From NCBI GenBank assembly GCA_008360955.1, contig LUCM01008144.1:81086-145085 (forward strand): a DNA stretch of 64,000 bases, in the 5' to 3' direction. The translations under genes and the position numbers were made by a program. Positions within the stretch are counted from its first letter, which is position 1, and each line of letters begins with the position of its first letter. Source of the DNA: Fasciolopsis buskii. Lineage: Eukaryota; Platyhelminthes; Trematoda; Plagiorchiida; Fasciolidae. Shown in pieces: positions 55,300-64,000 of this stretch. The notes beneath the pieces are model-generated. The model was not told the DNA's origin, ran no database searches, and saw only the letters and a program-made list of their open reading frames with translations.

Positions 55300-55890
55300 A
55301 TCATTGCACTTCATGGCCCGGATGCAGCCTCATTCTCTCACCTCACTGTCGGAGTGTCAGGTTTCTAGTGCTCGTGGATAACCTGGAGTTGGGATCACTC
55401 TGAGCATGCGAGCCGAGCGTGCACTATTAGACTGGATCCCAGTCAACAGTCATGTGTGTAGTTGGTTGGACAGTTCTGTACGTGCCGACAGAAGTTTACT
55501 CTAGCATCGTCATATGTTCGTCATATCTGTGCATGTGCTCCCTGATTGCAGCTATCCCGCGGCCAAGAAACGAGTTCCATCGGGAGTTGTCCGCATTACT
55601 CCAAAGTGTGCGTTTAATGGACGTTGTGCTCGTTGCTGGTGATTTTAGCTCGCAGGTTGGCTACCTCATGCAGACAAAGGGACTCTTCGCAGCCAGTCAA
55701 ACCAACAGTGATGATCATCTCATCCAAGTTTGTTCCGACCAAAGACTGCTTCTGGCAAACGCCAAATTTTGTCGCAAAAAGCGACAACGTTTCACTTGGC
55801 ACTCTTCTTCGCTTTCATAGTGTCAGACTCAAATTGATCACATTGTCATTGGTCACCGCCGACATGGATCAACCGAATACTGTCGATCCT
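55300..55890 (+). pseudogene. RTE endonuclease (APE type) remnant
   Basis: At about 55,318 the plus strand reads RMQPHSLTSLSECQVSS, then GVGITLSMRAERALLDWIPV up to 55,440. After a frame change, NEFHRELSALLQSVRLMDVV, VLVAGDFSSQVGYL and LIQVCSDQRLLLANAKF follow in the 122-codon frame 55,452-55,820. GDF-S replaces the usual GDFNxQVG, so the conserved asparagine is serine here. A last IDHIVIGHRRHG-type segment near 55,840 corresponds to the terminal DH box of APE endonucleases. The N-terminal catalytic E is not present. Confidence 0.8.
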
Positions 55891-55969
55891 ACTGATTAAT
55901 ACCTGTGGGCTCAGATCATGGTTTAGCTCCTGCTCGCCTTTGTTTTCGCCTAGTCTATCGTCGGAATAA

Positions 55970-57660
55970 CATTAAAAGTATTCGTAATGCACAGCTGCCT
56001 CCAGATGACAATTGTCTGCTTCAATTCCGGACGAAGGTCTCAACCTGATTTTTGTCGCGATGAGCATTGGGATCAGAACAAAGAAGCGCTACATACAGCG
56101 ACAACTACCAAGTAGAACTCGATGAAATACAAACCTCAGAAACGCCAAATATTCTCGCTTTCCGTTGTTCGGGTGGGCGCTGGCAGACTCGTTCCCCTGG
56201 ATGCCGCATACAATGAGACGCGCAAACCCCTAAGGCGTCAACTGACCAGGAGTCTGGTAAATAACCGCGAGCAGTGTGAGATGCCAGTCTTCCATCAGAA
56301 ATGGAGATTGTTGGGGAGGTAGGTTTTCTCAAAAGGTATAAGACAGCTGGAGCAGATAGACTGTCGTCATCCTCCTTCAAAGACAACAGTAAGGTGTTAA
56401 TATAAAAGTGCACAAAACTCCTGGGACCAATCTGAAAAAGGGAAGAAATTCCTAAGGAGTGGTGTGAATCGATGATTATACCGATTTACAAGAAAGGTGA
56501 TATATCCTCATGTGAAAACGATAGAGGAATTAATTTGGCCAGCACTGCATCCAAGCCGCTCGCGGGCATTTTCCCCTACTTGTGAAACGTATACACGTGA
56601 AAATCAAGGCGGTTCTCAACGCAGCCGTGAGTGTACTGACCAAATCTTTACTTTGCGACAAATCTTGGAACATAGGCACACAGTTGCAGACTCATGATTT
56701 CTGTTTTTCCTTATCTGAAAGCATCGTTCAACTCAGCTGGTCATTGAATTATTTGATGCTGCCTCATACTGAAGGCTGTTTCAGAGGAAAACATCACCTT
56801 TCCAATCTCTGTATGCCAACAGCTAAAGCCGAGAGTGTGTTTGCGGCGCTCAGTCATCCGAGTTCACCACGAGAAGTAATGTGCGTTAGGGTTGTCCATC
56901 TTCACACCCTTACTTTTCAACCTAATGGAAATCTCCCTATCCTAATCTGAGAATAGTGGCATTGATACGTCCTCAGTCAGACAACTGCCAGACTTAGAAT
57001 ATACGGAAGATGTTGTGTTACTAGGTGAATATCCAAGTAAGCAGAAGGATTTTCTCGATCGCTTTTGCAGGCTTGAAATGAGTTTCTCACTTTAAAATCA
57101 TGAAATGTTTCTGTAAGACTGTATTGGCACCAAACCGAACTTTGTTCATTCAGCGAAGCATTAGGTGAGGTGAATAGATTTAATTACTTGAGTAGTTGTA
57201 CCTCACACGGTGGTCGTATATCGCCTGAAGTGTCTATTCGCATACAGAAGGCCCGAATGGCATTCTTAACTTTGAGGCATCTGACGTTGGCGTGACACTC
57301 GCTTATCGATCAAGAGTTGCGTATACACAGCAGCAATGCGGTCGGTATTGCTAGTCGACTCAGAAACATGGCCGTTGAGAGCGGAAGATATTCGCAGACT
57401 TTTGGTGTCTGAACACTGTTATTTTTGTGACGTGGGGAAACTTCGTCAGCAACCCAGGGGTTAGACACTGGGTCCGAGGATTCGATCTTTAGAACGGGCA
57501 CCGAAGCAGAATAGGTTAAAGTGGTTGGGTCGTTTAGCGCATGCCCACAGAACGACTCCGTCGTTGTACTTTGTTCTCCGAGTCAATGGCTTGTCCAGCC
57601 GATGGCATGACAAAAAAATATGAAGACTAACCCATGGACTGTCCGGTACAAGTGTAGTTA
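55970..57660 (+). pseudogene. RTE reverse transcriptase and C-terminal remnant
   Basis: The linker shows RKPLRRQLTRSLVNNREQCE at about 56,220. The RT entry reads IPKEWCESMIIPIYKKGDIS at about 56,447, then GINLASTASKPLAGI. After a frame change comes SRECTDQIFTLRQILEHRHT at 56,625. The catalytic box at about 56,995 reads LPDLEYTEDVVLLGE, where the usual YADD is YTED, losing the first aspartate. Downstream are RFNYLSSCTSHGG and KARMAFLTLRHLT, then the C-terminal SVLLVDSETWPLRAEDIRR at about 57,340. The palm segment containing the AFDS motif is garbled at about 56,700. Confidence 0.82.
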
Positions 57661-57700
57661 GACTACCAGATTGGGGCCCAAGGGAGCCCCTCTCAAGATA

Positions 57701-59509
57701 TGACTCTATATCATAGTCGGTGACTTTCTTGCACTAGAAGTCCTTCCACTTCTCTAAAGTTGTTTACATTCGACCCTTTCGGCGTTCTTCGTTTCTTTTT
57801 CCTCTCTTTGAGCAGATGTTGCTATGAGGTGCCAACCAAAATCAGGGCACGTTGGTGCAAGGTTAATGGCTGTATAACTGCATTGTGTGATCAGTTTTTT
57901 CATTCCAATTCAAAATGGTAAACTTCCACCGGTTACTTCCATATTCAATAATATAGCTTCTCTATTGAATTCTATATCCCTGTTTATATAAACTTCGCAA
58001 CCTAAATACGAAGCTCAACGAAGAGTCTGTAAAAATCTGATTCTTCTCGAAGCCATCTTAGAAATATTATCAATTTTCGAGTGGTATGAAAACACAGCAC
58101 ATAGCGGGATCTGCAGTCCTGAGTTTGATTCAATCCGTAACGCGGCTAGTAGCTCACATCAGTCAGCTGAGATATGAGAGTCCGAGCTACCGTGCTAGCT
58201 GGGCCAACTTACGATGGGACATATCAAACTGGATCATAATCGAAAAATGCGCGGGAACTAAATGCAAACAGGGTGAGATATTATTCGTGTATCGAAAAAA
58301 TTATCAGTTGAACTAATAAAAATCAATAACCCACTGTAACCGAGAAAACAGTGGCTAACAATACCATGGTTAGCTGGTCGTTCGTAAACCATGAGAAAAA
58401 AGAACACATTTGTATACGCGACAAAGCCGCGGGCAAGAGTGAATGGAAATGCGTCAGAACAGAAATGAGGTCTTACAGGAAATCGAAAAGTGAGTAGTAT
58501 TTGTCAGTAGACTGGAATCCGTAGCACGGGGGCAGTACATCCGCGGCCAGAATGCATACATGCAATGGGAAGCCAAGTTCGTTGTAATTCTGCATGAGAA
58601 TAGTCGGCGATGAAAGATTGACTGATATAAATGAGCGTGAATTGGCAACTGTTGTTTGATAGTAAACAACAACAATAAATTAAAAGAACCGGGACCAAGT
58701 GTAACTACTGTTTTATGCAAAAGAAAGTAAGCTCAGTATGGCAGCATGCGCACTGTTCAAATTACGTGCATGGATCTTGCGATGAAACGAGCATGTGAGG
58801 GTCTTCCCTAGTAAGCCAACGGGAAAGTTCAACTTATACAGCGGGTGCCTGGATGAGATAATTAGTTGGCACGCACACTGGTGAATGATATTGCCGTTTT
58901 CGTAAACGCCTATTGAATACCTGTTTGGTGTGTGAGTGAAGCGGAAGGACTGGACTCCATAGCCTGTAGGTACCGTTGTATCGACAGGGACTGGTAATCG
59001 AGATCGTAAAATTCAAAGTGCCATAGGATCACATAAAGCCTCAATAGATTAGATGTGATAATCAACCCGGAGAAAGGTAATTAATCCCAAATACCAAAGT
59101 GCCCCGGGGATCTTGGATTCGAGTAATCGTTCGTTATGAGGTGACAAACATGAAAATCACTTGTATATTACTGGGGCACGAGCATTAGGATGATGCGCGA
59201 ATAAGCCCTACGAATTTTGCAACGAACCCTATTATCGTAACCGACGAGGAAAAAAACGCTTTTGATATTGGATAGGGCTTTGAGGCTACTGATACGAAAA
59301 AAAAACATCGTGTTACAGATGTGAATACACCTATCTGTTGATGATCGGTGCTCATGCAGCTTAACTGAGGAGCCTTGACGCGTCATATAAGACAGCTGTG
59401 CAATGCTATTATAATTTGAATGCTCTTTATTAGCTTTATTCTCGCATTCCATAGGGGATTGTGTAATAGAAGAAATATCGATTTCTAACATTATTATTGA
59501 CTCCCATTT
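57701..59509. other. No recognised feature
   Basis: Only short frames lacking motifs were seen. Confidence 0.4.
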
Positions 59510-59800
59510 TCACTGCATCATACGTTCCTTTTGGAGCAACCAGTGCAAGAAAACAAACGAAATTTGGCGCGACGGGATTCGGTTTCCGGTTTGTGTGTCG
59601 ATGGTAAAACGACCCATTTCATTGATCGAGCCATGATGGATGCGGATCAGCAAATCACGAATCAGTAAACGTAAATCGATCCAGACTGGTTCTGCCAAGT
59701 CGTGAGCGCGCTCTGATAGCACAGTCAGAAAGAGATCACTATCACACTGGCTACCGGGCGCCATCTGGCAACCAGTGGTGACTAGACAGCAAGAATACAC
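59510..59800 (-). CDS. Candidate exon, unknown protein
   Basis: The minus strand is open for 96 codons. After a good acceptor-like TGTGTATTCTTGCTGTCTAG (ending near 59,782) it reads DSDLFLTVLSERAHDLAEPV, WIDLRLLIRDLLIRIHHG, NEMGRFTIDTQTGNRIPSR and ISFVFLHWLLQKERMMQ, then TGA. The sequence alternates hydrophobic and charged residues as in a folded, helix-rich protein and is not repetitive. No family was recognised. A second open stretch on the same strand lies 290 bases upstream (60,340-60,090), so the two may be exons of one host gene. Chance or an unclassified element remains possible. Confidence 0.35.
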   Translation of the reverse strand: MYSCCLVTTGCQMAPGSQCDSDLFLTVLSERAHDLAEPVWIDLRLLIRDLLIRIHHGSINEMGRFTIDTQTGNRIPSRQISFVFLHWLLQKERMMQ

Positions 59801-60089
59801 AAAGACAGACTAGATGATGCATGTGGTGAGTTGTGAAAGCAATTGATGGGGATGGTCCGGATTTCAAAACAAAATGACTGTGACCACATCAGATCGAAAG
59901 CCAACAACAAATTGGACAAATCGGGAGGTGACCGAGAAACCGATGGAGCAAACAGCATTCAAATAGTTACGATATATATTAGTTGATGCAAGAAATACAG
60001 CAGGTTTTCGTTAATGAAACGACACTTTATTCCCGTATAACTTGTTTTTAGTGGGTCACTGAATGACAATAAATGTGACTGAGGATTTC

Positions 60090-60370
60090 CTATTCGAGAA
60101 GGAAACGATAAGTCGTAAAAAGAAATACGACAATTTCACGTCCCACGACAACTGGGATCACCAGAAAGCTAGACAGCAAATAAATTATTCCAAGGGTTCG
60201 AATAATCAGATGTGGAAATATTTTGGCTAGCTTAAACCGAAACCAATCACGGAGCTGATAGTAGTTGGTTATATCGAAGCACCTGACGACAATCTTAACT
60301 TCAGACGGCCTTCTCAATCGTTTCGGTGTGTACTGTTTGCACAGTGTGACCGGTGAAACCGATTACTTCC
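60090..60370 (-). CDS. Candidate exon with hydrophobic segment, unknown protein
   Basis: Open on the minus strand from about 60,370 (after an in-phase TAA) to the TAG at 60,090. It reads PSEVKIVVRCFDITNYYQLR, DWFRFKLAKIFPHLI, then LGIIYLLSSFLVIPVVVG, a likely membrane-spanning segment, then EIVVFLFTTYRFLLE. A charged, aromatic-rich soluble part followed by a membrane segment is protein-like. No family was recognised and splice boundaries were not settled. It lies upstream of, and in the same orientation as, the candidate exon at 59.8-59.5 kb. Confidence 0.3.
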
Positions 60371-61014
60371 AGTCTGGCAAATTCGCATTCCCGAGTGTGC
60401 TACTTTTATGTTTACCGCCAGGCCGGTTTGGGTGATCACAAACAATTACATTTGACCATCATCTTGTCTCCCCGCGGTCCCGCAAAGTTCACTCCGCCCA
60501 GTAATGCCCGATAATTCATCCTAACAGAGCTCGAGGATTACCAAGGTAACCTGTAAGCAATTTCGCATCACGTGGCATGGGGGCGCACTTATCCAGCCCC
60601 GGCCTTGAATCGGGGCGAGGTAACTGTCTCGGCCATCGACTGCACATCCATTTGCGTGCGTGCGTGCATGTGTAAACGCAGGTGCATTCATGTATGTGTG
60701 CGCGCGCACCACAGTGAAAACGCAGTGAGAGCGAGAAATCAGACGCCCGCAAACGGAATGCAGTTGCATTCGCAATCCCGTAGCCCATCTTGCTAAACCC
60801 AAAGCAGGCTTATTCTTATAATGGATCAGTACACTTTTACGGATCATGCTACCCTAACAGGTAATCCTTTACAGCTCATGATTACGACTCAACAGTGTTC
60901 CTGATGGCATTAGATCAATTCCCTAGAATTCTTTAGAGGATTGTGAACGGTGTTTAAAAACCGCTCCCAATCAAACTATTCTGTCATTGAATCTTGCCGT
61001 GTTAGAAGTAAGAG
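60371..61014. other. GC-richer block with alternating purine-pyrimidine runs
   Basis: The segments TGCGTGCGTGCGTGCATGTG (about 60,653) and CATGTATGTGTGCGCGCGCA (about 60,689) are alternating purine-pyrimidine. Minus frames of 90 and 108 codons across the block (60,847-60,516) lack motifs. Confidence 0.45.
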
Positions 61015-61205
61015 ATTAGATGTTTTCATGAAATAGTTCATCATATGATACCAAAGCTTAAATAGCCATTAAGAAACCATGGGAGCACTTGTACAACAGT
61101 TTCATCCTTATGAGGAATCATTAGCAGTATATATCCACCGCTCCTCGAACTAGGACGCGAACTCGAGACGAACAATTTTGAGTCGAACGCCTTATTGAAT
61201 CTTAT
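61015..61205 (-). repeat. SINE-B copy with degraded head
   Basis: The tail TGAAATAGTTCATCATATGA (about 61,028), body GAGGAATCATTAGCAGTATA and head remnant GACGCGAACTCGAGACGAAC, TTTTGAGTCGAACGCC match the copy at 50.4-50.6 kb with many substitutions. Confidence 0.75.
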
Positions 61206-61313
61206 TAACTTCCTGCTGGTACGACCAACGTGGCCAGCTCTACAGGAGCGGCGCATAGTTGTGGTTAACACTGAAATCTTTGGACAATAAACAAATGAAC
61301 CGAATTGAGTATT

Positions 61314-61760
61314 TTAAATTCCGGGCTGTTGAATGTTTTTCGAACTACTATTGTGAAGTGCCGTAAAAATAATCCGTTGACGCCGTTGCTTGAGAAAACG
61401 AGGTTGATGAGGTTCCTTTTTATGCCTAATAAGTTGCTTGATTTCCAGATGAACTACTTGTGTGTACCGGTTAATTTGCTCTTCCGGGTGCCCATTTTCA
61501 TGAAGGATACTACTGAGTGGATTTGGTTCAATCAAGTATTTCAGACAAACAAATATTCCTGGCTCGTTCTGCCCAGCGGCGTATTTGGTTTCGTTCTCGA
61601 CTGAGTGGGACGGCACTGTAGAAGCTGTTGCACTGTCCCACTCAGTCAGTTTTCTGTAGAATTTTCCCCCAATGAGTCCCTCTTCGCTTTTTGGTGAATG
61701 CACATCGTTTCCATTTGCACGGTAAACTGAACCCATACGTCGGACAATTTGCCCTATCAA
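61314..61760 (-). CDS. Hypothetical 148-codon open frame
   Basis: Among the longest open frames that are not part of a recognised element. No motif, signal peptide or membrane segment is evident; the middle has EPNPLSSILHENGHPEEQIN. A 99-codon frame is open on the opposite strand over most of it, and a hairpin lies inside it. Either strand or neither may be coding. Confidence 0.15.
   Translation of the reverse strand: MIGQIVRRMGSVYRANGNDVHSPKSEEGLIGGKFYRKLTEWDSATASTVPSHSVENETKYAAGQNEPGIFVCLKYLIEPNPLSSILHENGHPEEQINRYTQVVHLEIKQLIRHKKEPHQPRFLKQRRQRIIFTALHNSSSKNIQQPGI
61599..61647 (+). repeat. Hairpin with 13-bp perfect arms
   Basis: GACTGAGTGGGAC (61,599-61,611) and GTCCCACTCAGTC (61,635-61,647) are exact reverse complements around a 23-base loop. 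There is no T-run after it and no known element at this site. Confidence 0.9.
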
Positions 61761-64000
61761 CAGCCGGAGATTCTCATGGTCGCTCTGTGCAATTTTGCAC
61801 TAAATGGTATTTACACACCCACCCACCGCCGTGTCTGGAATCGATGCAGGGCAATTGTCCTGGCCACCTGCAACGTGTCCGTTTGCATGTGTGCACCTAC
61901 GTGACTATCCGCTGAAATTGAAATGTCTCACCCATCCCATTAGTCAAAGCAGTAAGGCGATTTAGTGGTGTCCCATTTTGCTGACACCAAGTTCGCAACA
62001 ATGATGTAACTTACAGATATTTGCACAGGATAGCTTTGAGCATCAACAAGTAGACACATGAATTAGAGTTACCGAGTGGAAACACCGAACTTACGGATTG
62101 TGTACCACAGACCAAGTTTCAAAGCTTTAACCTTGAGACTCCCCCTTGTGTGTGATACGAAATAATTAATTGGAATCTCCTCGTCCCAACTTCTTTGACG
62201 TTGGTAACTACAGACGGTGTGTAATAAGAAAATGGACCTGTGTGCAACTTTTCACATGTTAATGTGTTTTCGGTCGGAAATGTAGTTGTCCCATTACTTT
62301 TTCTACGGGCAACGCCGTGATTGAATTTTGAAAAAGTACGCATGCGAAATTATCACATGATACATCATTTTTGTGATATGCTCCGAACCTCGTTCGGTTC
62401 AGATTCGTTAGGAAAATGGACTCATGGGAAAATAGAGTTCTTGAATGGAATTGGCTGAGTGGAGAACTTGTGCTCGAAGCAATCATAAAATTTTGTCCTC
62501 TGCTAGAAGTTTCACGGAAGCACAGTCTAAATCGAACAGCGTTTATAGACATTGGATTTTTTCTTTCAGTATTCGTAATACAGCGCCAACGGAAATACCC
62601 AGCCTATAAAGGCTATTTGCGCAGAAGTGCACGGGTCGACTAAAATCAGCTCTTCGAACCTGCTGATTCGATTCACGTCGGTGACTGTCCTTGAGCGTCC
62701 GGGCATCTTAAGGGGAAGAGAGCTATTGCAAATGATTTTGGTGCACAACGGTTAATAAGATTAAGGCCGACCATGCTGTTACTAGTGAAACTCTTCGCTT
62801 GTTTCCTGCAAACCTTTCTTATTCAGCAGGACATTCGACAGCTTTCAAACCGGTCAAATACTTTGGGGCTTCGGGGTTAAAAGGAAAGAAATGGAAGCAA
62901 GCCTATCATGGGAGCCGTTACTCGTAAATGGAGTCCTCCACGTCCCACTATCCCGGTCTTCGTATACTGTTTCTCGCGTCATATATATATATATATATAT
63001 ATATATGATTACACGCACACACACCAAGTGACATTCGCATGTCCGTACCTGTTGTGATGTCAATGCGCGTACGGAAACCAAAGGGGATCGGAATAATTTT
63101 TTGACAGTAACTGACCCTGACTGTGAGCGGTCTTTCGCTCCGACCGATTGCGCCAACCGATAAGCCAAGACAATTCATTTTTGGACTAACATGTGCGCGC
63201 AGGGTATCGCACGCAAAATCGAGTAACGTGCATCAAGTAACTCGGAATTTCAACGGGAAAATAGGGCTGATATGAAATCAACTAATGGAATAAGACTGAG
63301 TTTCAGCGTATATGGTTGTCTCAATCTGTTAACCTACTGCGAATCCCTATATCCGTTAGCAGAATTAGATCCTGTATATTCATCCCATGGGTGTAAGCAA
63401 ACAACGCGTTTCAATCAGAAAGGGATCGTGGAAAATATGGATAATTTGGTGCGGTCTCTCTAGGACTTTCAGTGGCAACCGGCTTGTAATTGGTACGAAA
63501 ATATATCGGCTTGTGGAGATGACAGATTCAAAGCGATTTTATAACCTCTTAAAGGTGACTGCATTTTCCCGAACCTGACTGGCACTTAATCGAAATTCAG
63601 CTTTAGCATACGATAGATCACCTCATGAATAATGCCAGATTTTGGTCACGAATTCCCCTCTTATTGATCGCTACTAGTTTAAAAGTAAATTCCATATTTT
63701 TAAAATCATCAAGGAAAATTCCATATTTTTCATACAAGAACTATGAATACACTTGAGAGAAATGTATGTAAAGACGCGAACAATTTGCTCCTATTCTTAG
63801 GTGCCTGTGTCATTCTCCAAGGCAAATTCTTTATCGTACGTGGTCACTTGAAATCACGCTCCGAGCTTTTAGAATAGTCACCTTCAGTCGGGAGTGTGGC
63901 CCATATAATAAAGAGGGCCTACTTCCAAACAGTGGGAAAACCATGCACATTGCTGACGTTTTCGTTAGTGAAGGTCGACTTGCCACCCAAACCCATGTTT
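61761..64000. other. No recognised gene to the right edge
   Basis: Opposed 75- to 97-codon frames at 62,259-62,643 and short frames at 62,854-63,578 lack motifs. An AT microsatellite lies at 62,981-63,006. Confidence 0.35.
62981..63006 (+). repeat. (AT)n microsatellite
   Basis: Thirteen AT units. Confidence 0.97.

Larger units (their letters stand above)
55300..57700 (+). mobile_element. RTE-type non-LTR retrotransposon, nearly full length, inactive
   Basis: The most complete RTE copy in the window: endonuclease (about 55,300-55,890), linker, RT palm and thumb (about 56,430-57,300), and C-terminal region with LLYG/ETWPLR (about 57,340). A terminal VRLPDWGPREPLSRY-type segment follows at about 57,660. 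At least ten frame changes or stops divide it. The 21.0 kb fragment matches its 3' end; the 42.0 kb fragment matches a more 5' piece. It is the natural reference for the family in this window. Confidence 0.85.

Noticed and set aside
1..64000. CRISPR arrays, bacterial operons, rRNA genes, trans-splicing leader
   Set aside because: No regularly spaced repeats, ribosome-binding-site gene clusters, rRNA segments or a recognisable spliced-leader sequence were seen.

Overview
This window looks like repeat-rich, non-coding nuclear DNA from a eukaryote, most likely a flatworm and probably a digenean trematode. There are no bacterial-type operons and no long open reading frames outside retroelements. 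There are many dinucleotide arrays, tRNA-headed SINEs, a tRNA-Pro-like gene, and decayed retrotransposons of the Ty3/gypsy, RTE and CR1/Jockey types. One gypsy Gag carries a C-H-C-C zinc box like that described for the trematode CsRn1 family. The taxon is an inference from element types; no host gene was identified that could confirm it. Layout, left to right: 1.05-4.43 kb holds a heavily decayed gypsy element on the minus strand (gag, protease, RT, RNase H, integrase) interrupted by a copy of an interspersed repeat named R1 here. 5.15-5.53 kb is a TATA-containing, LTR-like or promoter-like block. 6-21 kb is mostly unrecognised sequence with SINE-A copies (9.5 and 17.1 kb), microsatellites and two strong inverted repeats (14.8 and 16.5 kb). 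20.9-21.4 kb is an RTE 3' fragment, 23.3-24.2 kb has R1 and SINE-A copies, and 24.5 kb has a tRNA-Pro(UGG)-like gene. 25.4-27.9 kb is the youngest-looking autonomous element, a CsRn1-like gypsy on the minus strand, cut off exactly at an N. 28.0-29.2 kb has two long-form SINE-A copies that share an exact 150-bp block ending at a second N. 30.0-36.2 kb contains SINE-B copies and a CR1-like element (minus). 36.7-37.3 kb has SINE-A next to the 5' part of R1. RTE pieces lie at 38.9-40.0 (minus), 41.9-42.1 (plus), 47.4-49.2 (minus) and 55.3-57.7 kb (plus, most complete). A SINE-B copy at 50.4 kb, the full R1 copy at 53.1-53.8 kb, two AT arrays at 54 kb and another SINE-B at 61.0 kb complete the list. 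Every autonomous element seen is disabled by stops, frameshifts or truncation. The SINEs have tRNA-like heads and would depend on reverse transcriptase from elements such as the RTE or CR1 copies, but a shared 3' tail that would pair a given SINE with a given LINE was not demonstrated here. A few short open stretches with plausible splice signals (13.2, 22.4, 37.7, 40.5, 46.0-46.5, 59.5-60.3 kb) may be host exons; they are reported at low confidence because no protein family was recognised. The two single Ns (25,436 and 28,189) each coincide with an abrupt end of element homology and are best treated as assembly joins until checked.
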